A DNA stretch of 64,000 bases from a virus. Within the stretch, counting starts at the first letter, position 1. Every line of letters begins with the position of its first letter. A program made the position numbers and the translations under genes. Under the pieces are notes generated by a model. The model was given only the letters and a program-made list of their open reading frames with translations, was not told where the DNA came from and searched no databases. Of the stretch, positions 43,285 through 51,857 are shown in pieces. The DNA is taken from positions 124,001 to 188,000 of IMG/VR virus record IMGVR_UViG_3300032236_002285; one strand, written 5' to 3'.

Positions 43285-43630
43285 CCAAATAACCGCTGAT
43301 ATTATTGACTATCTAGGTAAATACGAGAATGGTGTTCTTGTTTTACTATCTATAAACTATAAAGATAACTTTACAGAAGGTACTATTTATTATTCTGATA
43401 AAGCATTGGCTTTAACCGTTGATGAGAGTATAGAAGAAGACTTAGGTATGCGAATTGAATTTTGGCCTGGCTATAGAGATTTACTAATCTCAATTCTTAG
43501 AAGAGTTGTACCTTATAATGAAATTATTAATCGTTTAGATGAGATTGATGTTTCTAAATACTCTGATGTTAATATAGAATCAAAAGAAGCTGAAGATGTA
43601 AACGAAGACGATATTAAGAAGTCAGAATAA
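43277..43630 (+). CDS. Unknown protein
   Basis: 117 aa. Beta-rich first 60 residues, then helix and a very acidic tail (ESKEAEDVNEDDIKKSE). No motif recognised. Translationally coupled to the preceding gene. Confidence 0.55.
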   Translation: MDNQITADIIDYLGKYENGVLVLLSINYKDNFTEGTIYYSDKALALTVDESIEEDLGMRIEFWPGYRDLLISILRRVVPYNEIINRLDEIDVSKYSDVNIESKEAEDVNEDDIKKSE

Positions 43631-43650
43631 ACTATTTTTGATTATTTTGA

Positions 43651-43658
43651 TATAAATA
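43651..43658 (+). promoter_or_regulatory. TATAAATA element (T4-late-like)
   Basis: TATAAATAAAAAATAA begins 25 bases before the ATG at 43676, identical over 16 bases to the element before 8024. Confidence 0.4.
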
Positions 43659-43675
43659 AAAAATAATCATTATGA

Positions 43676-45424
43676 ATGTTAATTAGTGAATTAGGAATTA
43701 GAGGATTCAAGTCTTATGGCAATAACGAACAAGTATTAAAATTAAACACAGAAAAAGGAGAATTAATTCTCCTTGTTGGAAATAATGGAGCTGGTAAATC
43801 ATCTCTTTTAGATTCCTTCGATTACACACTTTATGGTAAAGTTAGAGGTCGTAAAAAGAAATGGGCCACTTTATCAACACTTCCAAACAGAATTAACGGT
43901 GAATTACTTAATAGAATTAAATTTAATTCTTTAGGTACCGACGTTGAAATCAAACGTGGTATTTCACCAAGCGTATTAGAACTCATTGAAAATGGAGTAA
44001 CCAATGAAAGAGCTGGTAAAGGAAACATTGATGAAAAGATTGAAAAGTATATCGGTATGGATATTGAAACTTTCAAATCATTTATCTCAATGTCTATCAA
44101 TGACTTCAAAAACTTTATCTCTTTATCAAATGAAGAAAAACAACTTCTTTTAGACAAGTTATTTAACTTAGAAGTTATCAATATATTAAATGGTATCTTA
44201 AAAGATATTGCTAAGAGTAATAAAACCAAAGCCGCTTCTTTTGATGCTGAAATTAGAACTTTAGATGACTCTATAGCTTCTATTCAAAGGTCTATTGATA
44301 AAGCCATTGAAAGACAAAAAGAAGAAGCCAGACTAGCCTTAGAACGTGAAAAAGAAGATATTCAATCAGAGATTGATAGAATCACAAATGAGATGAATTC
44401 CAGAAAAGATGATTATAAGTCTTTGAAAGAAAAGATGGATAAAATCAAAGAAAAAGATTCTGAACTTTCTGATGAGATGGATAAAGAAAAAAGACAACTT
44501 ATCAACTGTCAGAATGATATTAAGAATGTTCAAAAAGAATTAGATTTGTATGATTCTGGTAAATGTCCAACTTGTAAAACAGATTTTGATTCAGTTCACT
44601 TTGCTAATTTAAGAACGGCTTTAGAAGAAAAGAAATTAGGCTTTGAAAATATCAAAGCTGAAATTGAAGCCAATGTTACTAAAGTAAGAGAAAGGCAAGC
44701 TAAGTTAAAATCTTTATCAGAAACTACAACAACTACTTTTAATGATTTAAGTTATTTATTGAAGAATTATAAATCAGAGATTGATAAATTAACTCAAAAG
44801 AAAGCTAGTCAAACTGCACCGGTTAATACTACACCTTCTGTCGATATTCAAGAGTTTAAAAATACAATTGATGAACTTGAAGAAAAGAAAGTCATCAGTA
44901 CTGATAAAATTACTGAGTGTAAAGAAAAAGATCTTTACTACAAAGAGTTAAATAGAATTTTTGGTGAAGATGGTGTTAAGAAATCTATCATTTCTGGTAT
45001 TATCAAACCAATCAATCACTTTATTGCTGAGAATATCAAAAAGATGGGTTTACCATTTGAAGTTAAGTTAGATGAGACTTTTACAGCTGAGATTAAACAA
45101 TTAGGTTCTCAAATTGAACACGATTCTTTATCAACTGGTGAAACTAAAAAAGTAAATATTAGTATCTTAATTGCTTACTTGAAATTGATTAGAACTAAAC
45201 GTCATATCAATATTCTCTTCTTAGACGAGGTTTTCTCATCTATTGATATAGAAGGTATAGATTCTATTTTAGCACTCTTAAAATCGTTTGCAAACGATTA
45301 TAACATCAATATCTTTGTTGTTCACCATGCTATTTTGAATCAAGAGATGTTTGATAGAATATTGAAGATTAACAAAGAAGTCTTTTCTTCAATAGAAGAA
45401 GTAAATCTTAACTATGGAAATTAA
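43676..45424 (+). CDS. SbcC/Rad50/gp46-like recombination ATPase
   Basis: 582 aa, close to T4 gp46. Walker A GNNGAGKSS (35-43), long coiled coils, a zinc hook CPTC (297-300), ABC signature LSTGE (about 484-489) and Walker B ILFLDEVFSSID (about 513-524) are all in order. With an Mre11/gp47 nuclease it resects DNA ends for recombination-dependent replication. The partner gene is not in this window. An ATG four bases before the chosen start would give only a four-residue peptide. The stop overlaps the next gene. Confidence 0.92.
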   Translation: MLISELGIRGFKSYGNNEQVLKLNTEKGELILLVGNNGAGKSSLLDSFDYTLYGKVRGRKKKWATLSTLPNRINGELLNRIKFNSLGTDVEIKRGISPSVLELIENGVTNERAGKGNIDEKIEKYIGMDIETFKSFISMSINDFKNFISLSNEEKQLLLDKLFNLEVINILNGILKDIAKSNKTKAASFDAEIRTLDDSIASIQRSIDKAIERQKEEARLALEREKEDIQSEIDRITNEMNSRKDDYKSLKEKMDKIKEKDSELSDEMDKEKRQLINCQNDIKNVQKELDLYDSGKCPTCKTDFDSVHFANLRTALEEKKLGFENIKAEIEANVTKVRERQAKLKSLSETTTTTFNDLSYLLKNYKSEIDKLTQKKASQTAPVNTTPSVDIQEFKNTIDELEEKKVISTDKITECKEKDLYYKELNRIFGEDGVKKSIISGIIKPINHFIAENIKKMGLPFEVKLDETFTAEIKQLGSQIEHDSLSTGETKKVNISILIAYLKLIRTKRHINILFLDEVFSSIDIEGIDSILALLKSFANDYNINIFVVHHAILNQEMFDRILKINKEVFSSIEEVNLNYGN

Positions 45425-45701
45425 TAATCTAATAATTGAATATTTAGAAACAAGATATAATAAAGTTATTAATATCAAGCGTCAAAATTATGATATGGCG
45501 GCTAATTTTAGAGATCTAGAAAGAGAGTTGTCTATTAAGATATTTAGAATTATTAAAGGTGATTATAATGATTTGAATTATAAACAATCAGAAGATGAAA
45601 TTGGTAATTATTGCTTAAAAGAATTTAATTGTAGTATTTATGATTATAATTGTATAAAAGCGATTAAGCGACATATAAAATTAAAGGATTTAGGAATATA
45701 A
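45414..45701 (+). CDS. Small UVR-motif-like protein
   Basis: 95 aa. NIKRQNYDMAANFRDLEREL (about 21-40) matches the UVR motif (x-x-Y-x-x-AAxxRD-x-I/L), the helical hairpin shared by UvrB, UvrC and Clp adaptors. The remainder is helical and basic at the end (KAIKRHIKLKDLGI). It may bridge proteins in repair or replication; the short length makes an adaptor likely. Confidence 0.55.
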   Translation: MEINNLIIEYLETRYNKVINIKRQNYDMAANFRDLERELSIKIFRIIKGDYNDLNYKQSEDEIGNYCLKEFNCSIYDYNCIKAIKRHIKLKDLGI

Positions 45702-45729
45702 AAAAGCCTCTGATTTCTCAGAGGCTTTT
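45702..45729. terminator. Bidirectional intrinsic terminator
   Basis: AAAAGCCTCTGA, loop TTTC, TCAGAGGCTTTT, 12-bp stem, between convergent genes. Confidence 0.88.
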
Positions 45730-45744
45730 CTTTTAATATATTTT

Positions 45745-47154
45745 TTAGCAGTCGTAACAATCTACTGTTCCTCTACCACTACAATTATCACATTCTACTG
45801 TACCATCTCCGTTACATTCTGGACAATCTGTTTCATTTCCCTCTTCATCTTCAATGTGACCTAATCCTTCACAATTTGAACAATCAACACTTCCATCTCC
45901 ACCACAATCGTCACATTCCATTCTACCCGTTCCGCCGCAAGTATCACAAGGTCTAACATAGTCACCACCTGTATCTTCTAAGAAATAACAACCACCAGTA
46001 TCTTCACTTGAAATAGTTTTTTTACGAGGATTGAAATATTTAAGTGTATCTAAGTAAGGGAAATTATCCATACTAGCATCAGTTAAATTAACCGTTAAAT
46101 CTAAATTAACTCTACTTCCATCCGGTGCTACAGCTTGATTACTATCTGAACTATTATTATATTCTTTATAATACCAACCATTTTCTTTAGCATAATCTCT
46201 GAATAATTGAACATCTGAATCATTTACCGTATAAACTCTGTCTAAGAATTCTTTACCATCTCTTAACTTCCAAAGTAAAGCTCTACCAACAATTTTTTCA
46301 GTATCATCCATTGATTTGTAAATAACTAAACCAACTTCTGGATTAGCAGTGTAAACTTCTAACCAACTATCTGGAGCACCAGCCATACAAGACGAACCTA
46401 AAGTCCCACTTCTTTGATAATAATTTGAGTTATGATACCAGTGAGCAATATCAGAACCCCTAACAACTTCAAAGTAAGAGAATTTATCATTCATCTTATC
46501 AATAGTAGCTTTATATAAATTTACAAATTGTTCAAAATCTCTATCAGCAAATGTAGTAATACCAGCAGCTCTTAAAAGTGCTCTCATAGCTCTACCTACT
46601 TTTACTTCTTGTCTGTTTGTTGACCAAACTTTTTTAATTCTCTCATCAACAGCTCTTATCTTTTCAACATTATAAACACCTTGACCAACATCATTACCTG
46701 ATTGGTCTTTGAATTTAACCCAAGCATAAGTTTTACCTGATTGTTCAGATGTTACTCTAGCAATAACCTCACCTAAATCTGTAGATTGTGGTTTATAAGG
46801 CTCAGAGCCTTCTTCAAATGTATAACCTAGTTGAGTAAATAATTTTGCATTTGAATCTTTGTGTTTTAACCAACCACCACCAGAACCGATAAATCTAACT
46901 ACTTCTTTAGTATCACCTAAAATCTCTTGAGCTTTTCTATCAGGAGTAAAAGTAATTGTATCGTTTTTTGTGAACTCAATATCAAGGTAATTAGCTTGAA
47001 CATTGTAGTCATTATTTTCAGCATCTAAAATAGCTTTCGCTACAGGGCTGTCAATCTTAGTCATTGCTTTTCTGAAGTTATCGGAATAAACAACATTAGA
47101 TTCTAGAATAAATTCTAGGTTTTCGTTTATAAAATCTGAATATTTTTTAATCAT
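45745..47154 (-). CDS. Leader-bearing protein with DnaJ-type zinc-finger tail
   Basis: 469 aa from ATG at 47154 (a TTG two codons upstream is rejected). Leader MIKKYSDFINEN. The centre (about 215-380) is paralogous to the protein at 15699-16652 (FVNLYK, SCM, RALLW, FLDRVY, AKENG, FPYLDT). The last 65 residues hold repeated C-x-x-C-x-G-x-G units (CDTCGGTGR, CDDCGGDGS, CSNCEGLGH, CPECNGDGT, CDNCSGRGT) like the DnaJ zinc domain, with a final CYDC. No J domain is present. An internal head protein with an unfolding or binding module is a fair inference. Confidence 0.68.
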   Translation of the reverse strand: MIKKYSDFINENLEFILESNVVYSDNFRKAMTKIDSPVAKAILDAENNDYNVQANYLDIEFTKNDTITFTPDRKAQEILGDTKEVVRFIGSGGGWLKHKDSNAKLFTQLGYTFEEGSEPYKPQSTDLGEVIARVTSEQSGKTYAWVKFKDQSGNDVGQGVYNVEKIRAVDERIKKVWSTNRQEVKVGRAMRALLRAAGITTFADRDFEQFVNLYKATIDKMNDKFSYFEVVRGSDIAHWYHNSNYYQRSGTLGSSCMAGAPDSWLEVYTANPEVGLVIYKSMDDTEKIVGRALLWKLRDGKEFLDRVYTVNDSDVQLFRDYAKENGWYYKEYNNSSDSNQAVAPDGSRVNLDLTVNLTDASMDNFPYLDTLKYFNPRKKTISSEDTGGCYFLEDTGGDYVRPCDTCGGTGRMECDDCGGDGSVDCSNCEGLGHIEDEEGNETDCPECNGDGTVECDNCSGRGTVDCYDC

Positions 47155-47183
47155 TTTCAACTATGTTATATTTTAAGATATAA

Positions 47184-47195
47184 GTATATATTAAA
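47184..47195 (-). promoter_or_regulatory. Phage-type promoter (minus strand)
   Basis: TTTAATATATAC on the minus strand, 29 bases before the ATG at 47154; overlaps the plus-strand element that serves bS21. Confidence 0.6.
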
Positions 47196-47202
47196 TATAT
47201 AA
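47191..47202 (+). promoter_or_regulatory. Phage-type promoter for bS21 (plus strand)
   Basis: TTAAATATATAA, 22 bases before the ATG at 47225. One short AT block gives divergent elements for both neighbours. Confidence 0.5.
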
Positions 47203-47224
47203 ACTACAAAAAACAATTTTTAAT

Positions 47225-47413
47225 ATGCTAGAAATTAAAGTAGAAGGTGTTGGTATTGAAAAAGCCTTAAAAACACTTAAAAGAAAATTTGACAAAACTA
47301 AAACTCTTAGACAATTAAGAGATAGAAAAGAATTTGTTAAAAAATCAGTTAAAAGAAGAGCTGAAATAAACAAAGCTAAATATGTTCAAGAAAAGTTTGG
47401 TAACAACGATTAA
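47225..47413 (+). CDS. rpsU: Ribosomal protein bS21 homologue
   Basis: 62 aa, full length for bS21. MLEIKVEGVGIEKALKTLKRKF, DKTKTLRQLRDRKEF and KKSVKRRAEINKAKYVQ reproduce the family order: an opening strand, ALK-x-x-KRKFDK-T, RQLR-x-R and VKRRAEI-x-KA. bS21 sits at the 30S platform near the 3' end of 16S rRNA; in Bacteroidetes it helps hide the anti-Shine-Dalgarno sequence. The phage copy could replace host bS21 on ribosomes and change which mRNAs are read. It overlaps the next gene by 32 bases. Confidence 0.9.
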   Translation: MLEIKVEGVGIEKALKTLKRKFDKTKTLRQLRDRKEFVKKSVKRRAEINKAKYVQEKFGNND

Positions 47414-47693
47414 GAATTTATTCAGTGATAATCAAAGAACATTTGATTTAGGTAAACTACAAAAGGTTGGTTTTATAAAACCTTTAGAAGATCTATCTGG
47501 TTGTCCTAATTGTAAAAGTAAAAACATATCTTGGAAGTTCTTTATACCAGTAGATGGCTCAAAACCTACACAACCATCTTTATCTATCTGTAAAGATTGT
47601 GGATATCAAGATATAAGAGGTGAATTTGAAAAAACAAACAAATCATTACTTAGAGAAAAGAAAATTAATAAGATATTAGATGGGATTCAATAA
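47382..47693 (+). CDS. Zinc-ribbon protein with shared C-terminal tail
   Basis: 103 aa. CPNC (about 41-44) and CKDCG (about 69-73) form a zinc ribbon. It ends LLREKKINKILDGIQ, a match to the shared tail. The start lies inside the bS21 gene, so expression is coupled to it. Function unknown. Confidence 0.6.
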   Translation: MFKKSLVTTIKNLFSDNQRTFDLGKLQKVGFIKPLEDLSGCPNCKSKNISWKFFIPVDGSKPTQPSLSICKDCGYQDIRGEFEKTNKSLLREKKINKILDGIQ

Positions 47694-47895
47694 GAGATAT
47701 ATTAATAAAGATAGTTTATTATCAGCCGCTTCTAATGGCTTAGATTATTTAATTAACTATGTAGTTAAGCCAGATGCTCTTATTATAGAGTCAGATGGTA
47801 TATCACATCAAATTTGTGATATTGTTGGTCTTACAAAGGACAAAAGTGAGATGAAGAAAAAATTAAAAGAAATAGGATTCTATGAATTTGAATAA
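47680..47895 (+). CDS. Small unknown protein
   Basis: 71 aa (MGFNKRYINKDSLLS...). Overlaps both neighbours by 14 bases, so it is in the bS21-DnaJ operon. No domain recognised. Confidence 0.55.
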   Translation: MGFNKRYINKDSLLSAASNGLDYLINYVVKPDALIIESDGISHQICDIVGLTKDKSEMKKKLKEIGFYEFE

Positions 47896-48592
47896 AAATT
47901 ATTATGCTATTCTTGGAGTTGATAATAACTCTGATGAAAAGACTATTAAAAAAGCTTATTATAAATTATCATTTACACATCACCCTGATAAGAATGGCGA
48001 TCCTATAGTTTTTGGTGAAATGACCGAGGCATATGATGTTCTTTGTTCTGATAAAAGAAAAGATTATGATGTTAAAAGTAGATTTGGTAACAACTATAAC
48101 GAATATTTTGAGTTATTTGATATTAAAATAGACTTTGACTATACTAAGGAAAAATCTAACTATGAAAAATTTAAGAAAAATGAGGTATTGGATATCTATA
48201 TTAACATAGATGAGACTTTTGATGGCACCTTAGAATATGAAAGATGGGTTAAATGTAAAACTTGTGATGGTACTGGTAAGGATCTTTCCGCTAAAATTGT
48301 TATTAAAGACAATGATGGTAATATTATAAAAACTTTTGACGCTGATGATGGTTGTGATTTCTGTGAAGGTTCTGGTAAAGACTATAAAGGAGATGATTGT
48401 AATTTCTGTCAGGGTAAGGGTAAAGTAGGTTTAACACCTTGTAAAAAATGTAATGGAGAAAAAAGAATTTTAGGAAAGCAAAAGTTATCTGGTATTAAAT
48501 TAACCGGAGATGAAACTAAAATAGAATCCATGGGTAATTGCTCTAAAGATATAGCTGGTATGGTTGGTTATCTTTTATTAAAAAAGAGTTAA
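47882..48592 (+). CDS. DnaJ-like co-chaperone
   Basis: 236 aa. J domain at about 5-60 with HPD at 34-36, then four C-x-x-C-x-G-type units from about 125 (CKTCDGTG, CDFCEGSG, CNFCQGKG, CKKCNGE) forming the DnaJ zinc domain, and a short end. It lacks the full C-terminal client-binding domains and dimerisation part of bacterial DnaJ (about 375 aa). It should stimulate host DnaK ATPase, perhaps for virion assembly or replication. Its 3' end overlaps the convergent giant gene by four bases, without a visible terminator. Confidence 0.85.
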   Translation: MNLNKNYYAILGVDNNSDEKTIKKAYYKLSFTHHPDKNGDPIVFGEMTEAYDVLCSDKRKDYDVKSRFGNNYNEYFELFDIKIDFDYTKEKSNYEKFKKNEVLDIYINIDETFDGTLEYERWVKCKTCDGTGKDLSAKIVIKDNDGNIIKTFDADDGCDFCEGSGKDYKGDDCNFCQGKGKVGLTPCKKCNGEKRILGKQKLSGIKLTGDETKIESMGNCSKDIAGMVGYLLLKKS

Positions 48593-51500
48593 AATCCTGA
48601 AGAAATTGGTCCAGTTGGAACAGAAATTGGAGTAGTATATATAGTAGTACCACCTGTTGGTGCAGAGCCAATACCAGCTCCAACCCCACTAACTACTGTA
48701 TTAGAATTTTGAGTATTAATACTATCTAATCCAATTGATATATTATCAATAAAATTAAAATTAGCATTTGAATAATCAATAAAAGGTGATATCCCTTGGA
48801 ACGGAATTTGAATACCTTGATTTATATTATCATCAGTAAAATATTGAAAGAAAGGTATCATATCTACTTCATAAAAATGTAAATTATCAATTACATATTC
48901 CGCTGTATCTGTCAATGCTGGTGATATACCATAAAAGTGCATAGCTAAATTTCTCTTATTATAGAAATATTCTGTTTTCTTCTTTTTTGGTGTAGTTATA
49001 TGATTTACATTTTGATACACCGGTAAATATGTAGCATTAACCGTCACTGATGCTGTTGAACCGTATACCGCAGATGAGAGACTAGCACTTCTATTAACAT
49101 AGTTTAAATTATTAAAGTGTATAGGTGGTTCCGGTAACAAAGCATTTAATCCAATCAATTTATATGAATAAGGCGAATGTTTAAGTACGGTAAAAGCATA
49201 TTTACCACTACCAACCACATCATATCTATATTGACTAATATTATTTGAATAAGTAACTAAATCAAAATCAATTTTAGTATATCTAAATCTTTGAACATCT
49301 TCATATATTTTATTCTCTACAAAAATATCACTAAATGGTGTTATGTCTAATATACCACCATTTCCAATTGATTGTACTTTTAACTCCTCACCTATTATTG
49401 AGTTAATTCCTATATCCTCAGTTCTTGAGAATGTTAGTGATGAGTCATCCCATCTTGAGAATGTCCAGCCATATTTTACAAAAGTTGATTCACTACTTGA
49501 ACTATATGTTCCGTAGTTTGATGCCCAAGAATCTGTGAAATTACCAGAGTCACCAATAAAGTCACCAAATATTTTGTATTTTGTTCCTAATCGGTACTTT
49601 CTAACAGTTTTTGAAAAACTATCTCTAAATGTTGAATTACTTTCAAGAACATCATTTGTTATATAACCATATAAGTTATTTTCAGAATATGTTCTATTTG
49701 ATAAATAATTTGTTAATGTTTGTGGTTTACCTATATTAGAAGCATATGAACTATTATATGTAACATCTATCCAAGAATTATAAATAAAAACCGCATTACT
49801 TTCTAATGAGCTATTTGATGTTACACTTGATATATTGTTAGATCTAAAATCCACTCTTTGTAAAAGACCTTTAGATTTATCTATTGTTATTTTTCCAGTT
49901 TCTGGTAAAAGATCATTACCATAATCAACATCTATAACTACTTGATAGTTATTAACCACTGATGTAACATAGTGATCCCCATCATATTGAGGATTTACTA
50001 GTTTATTATCTTTATTTACTGTTATTAAATCACCAACCACTAAGCCATGTGGCGATGAGAATGTTAGTCCTAAACTACCAGACTGATATAATGTTCCAGA
50101 GAAATTAGGAACTGTATATAGTGTTGTATTAAAGTGACCACCATCAAATATACCATCTATCCAATGAGAGTCATACATCTCTGTAATTAAAGGGTAACCC
50201 TTAAATAAACCATAGTTCCAAATTCCGGTAAAGTAACCGTTCAGGAATCCACCAGATAACCAAACATTTTTAGTTACATAAATTCTATGATTGTCCGAAT
50301 CTTTCTCAATTCTTCTAATAGGGAAGTTATTATCAAACTCAACAACAATTGTAGTATCTGTTTTATTAATAATTGTATAATATCCTTTCAACAATTTTCT
50401 TTCCTCATTTATATCAATTGCAACAATATTACCTATTGACACATTGTCACCAATATTAAAATTAGCAACTGAAGATGTCGGACCAGATATTTGAACTCTC
50501 CATCTCTTATCTTTATTATAACCAAAAAACTGATAAATATTATAGAAGGTGTGCATTTGATTATCAACTCTCCAACCACTATTCCAAACACCATTTTCCC
50601 ATATACCTGCTTTGAAAGTACCGTTTCCTATTTTTGCATATATCTTACTAATACCTGGATTAATAAGAGAGGATGTCGCATTAACTGTATTACCAGCTCC
50701 AACAAAAGTTGTATATGTCGCACCAGTTAAGCCAGTTATTGTTGAATATGTTACATAATTAGACATAACATATTGTCTATTATTACCTGGATGATAACCA
50801 CCTTCAATTCTAAGATTTCTTAAATATACTGATGAGTATGTTGTTCCTGATGCAGATGCACCCACAAATGGACCAACAATATATAAGTATTGATTTCCTC
50901 TTAGACTATAAAAAGACTCAGGTATATAATAGTTATATGATGAATATGTTCCTGAAAAACTTTGTGTCAAAGAAGCTATTAATACCGCATCAGATGGAGG
51001 TGTAAATGTATTAGTTACTATAGTTGCCCAATCAGAAGCAGCATTACTAGGTTGTGTATAAGATGTGTATATTTTTAATGGAAAATTACTTATGTTTTGA
51101 TAATCAAAGTACAAATTAAAATAAGAATAAGGAATAAATTTTATTAAAAAGTTATTTAATCTATACCCTACACTTTGCCCTTTACTATTGTTCTGACCAC
51201 CAACTGGTAGATAACCAGCAGATGTTGCATCTGATATTAAAGATGGTGAACCAGTAACTCTATCATACCAGTTATAAACATCAGCCGACTTATCATAATA
51301 CCAACCAAGTGAGTTTGATGTAATTGGTTGTAATTCACTACCGGTTACTTTATAATAAGAAAATCCTTGTAAACCAAAATCTATTTCATTTACTGAAATA
51401 TCTGTTATACCTGGTAAATGTGATGCCGTATTACCGAAATCACCATTAGCCTTATAAGTAACTTGTGCAGTTGAACTTACAGGTGATGTTGGTGTTGAGT

Positions 51501-51813
51501 AGTGGAAAAAACTTTGAGTAGTAGAAGGTGCTGTAGAAGAAGCAGTCAAACCATTAGAATAGTTTAACTGATCTGTCCAAGACCCAGGACTAACCGAAAA
51601 TGAGCCATGTGCTGAATATAAATTCCAAGTATGTGTTACAAATTGATATGTCTTTTTAGTACTATATGAATAATTAGTACCATAGTGTGTAATTGGATAA
51701 ATTGATGATACTGCCGCTGCTCCTATTGCTGAAGTATTTACTTGCATTCTGCCTGGAGCAGGTGATGCTGAGTAAATCCAATAATTATAACCTGTTGGTA
51801 TTGGTGCTGGCAT
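48589..51813 (-). CDS. Giant fibre/baseplate protein
   Basis: 1074 aa. Ser/Tyr/Asn-rich beta protein. It shares short W/G repeats (FKAGIWENGVWNSGW; WLSGGFLNGYFTGIWNYGLF; HWIDGIFDGGHF) and a HYVTSVVNNYQVVIDVDYGND-like module with the neighbouring 1430-aa protein and the 1715-aa adhesin. The Pro/Gly/Thr end (VPTGPISSGF) is flexible. It probably forms part of a tail fibre. Confidence 0.7.
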   Translation of the reverse strand: MPAPIPTGYNYWIYSASPAPGRMQVNTSAIGAAAVSSIYPITHYGTNYSYSTKKTYQFVTHTWNLYSAHGSFSVSPGSWTDQLNYSNGLTASSTAPSTTQSFFHYSTPTSPVSSTAQVTYKANGDFGNTASHLPGITDISVNEIDFGLQGFSYYKVTGSELQPITSNSLGWYYDKSADVYNWYDRVTGSPSLISDATSAGYLPVGGQNNSKGQSVGYRLNNFLIKFIPYSYFNLYFDYQNISNFPLKIYTSYTQPSNAASDWATIVTNTFTPPSDAVLIASLTQSFSGTYSSYNYYIPESFYSLRGNQYLYIVGPFVGASASGTTYSSVYLRNLRIEGGYHPGNNRQYVMSNYVTYSTITGLTGATYTTFVGAGNTVNATSSLINPGISKIYAKIGNGTFKAGIWENGVWNSGWRVDNQMHTFYNIYQFFGYNKDKRWRVQISGPTSSVANFNIGDNVSIGNIVAIDINEERKLLKGYYTIINKTDTTIVVEFDNNFPIRRIEKDSDNHRIYVTKNVWLSGGFLNGYFTGIWNYGLFKGYPLITEMYDSHWIDGIFDGGHFNTTLYTVPNFSGTLYQSGSLGLTFSSPHGLVVGDLITVNKDNKLVNPQYDGDHYVTSVVNNYQVVIDVDYGNDLLPETGKITIDKSKGLLQRVDFRSNNISSVTSNSSLESNAVFIYNSWIDVTYNSSYASNIGKPQTLTNYLSNRTYSENNLYGYITNDVLESNSTFRDSFSKTVRKYRLGTKYKIFGDFIGDSGNFTDSWASNYGTYSSSSESTFVKYGWTFSRWDDSSLTFSRTEDIGINSIIGEELKVQSIGNGGILDITPFSDIFVENKIYEDVQRFRYTKIDFDLVTYSNNISQYRYDVVGSGKYAFTVLKHSPYSYKLIGLNALLPEPPIHFNNLNYVNRSASLSSAVYGSTASVTVNATYLPVYQNVNHITTPKKKKTEYFYNKRNLAMHFYGISPALTDTAEYVIDNLHFYEVDMIPFFQYFTDDNINQGIQIPFQGISPFIDYSNANFNFIDNISIGLDSINTQNSNTVVSGVGAGIGSAPTGGTTIYTTPISVPTGPISSGF

Positions 51814-51827
51814 ATTTAATTTTTTAT

Positions 51828-51840
51828 TTTATATATTAAT
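51828..51840 (-). promoter_or_regulatory. Phage-type promoter
   Basis: Minus-strand ATTAATATATAAA, about 15 bases before the ATG at 51813. Confidence 0.55.
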
Positions 51841-51857
51841 TTTTTTAATATAGCTTG

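Noticed and set aside
47155-47160. TTG start two codons before the leader in the zinc-tail protein
   Set aside because: The ATG at 47154 gives MIKKYSDFINEN, which matches the other leaders exactly in position.
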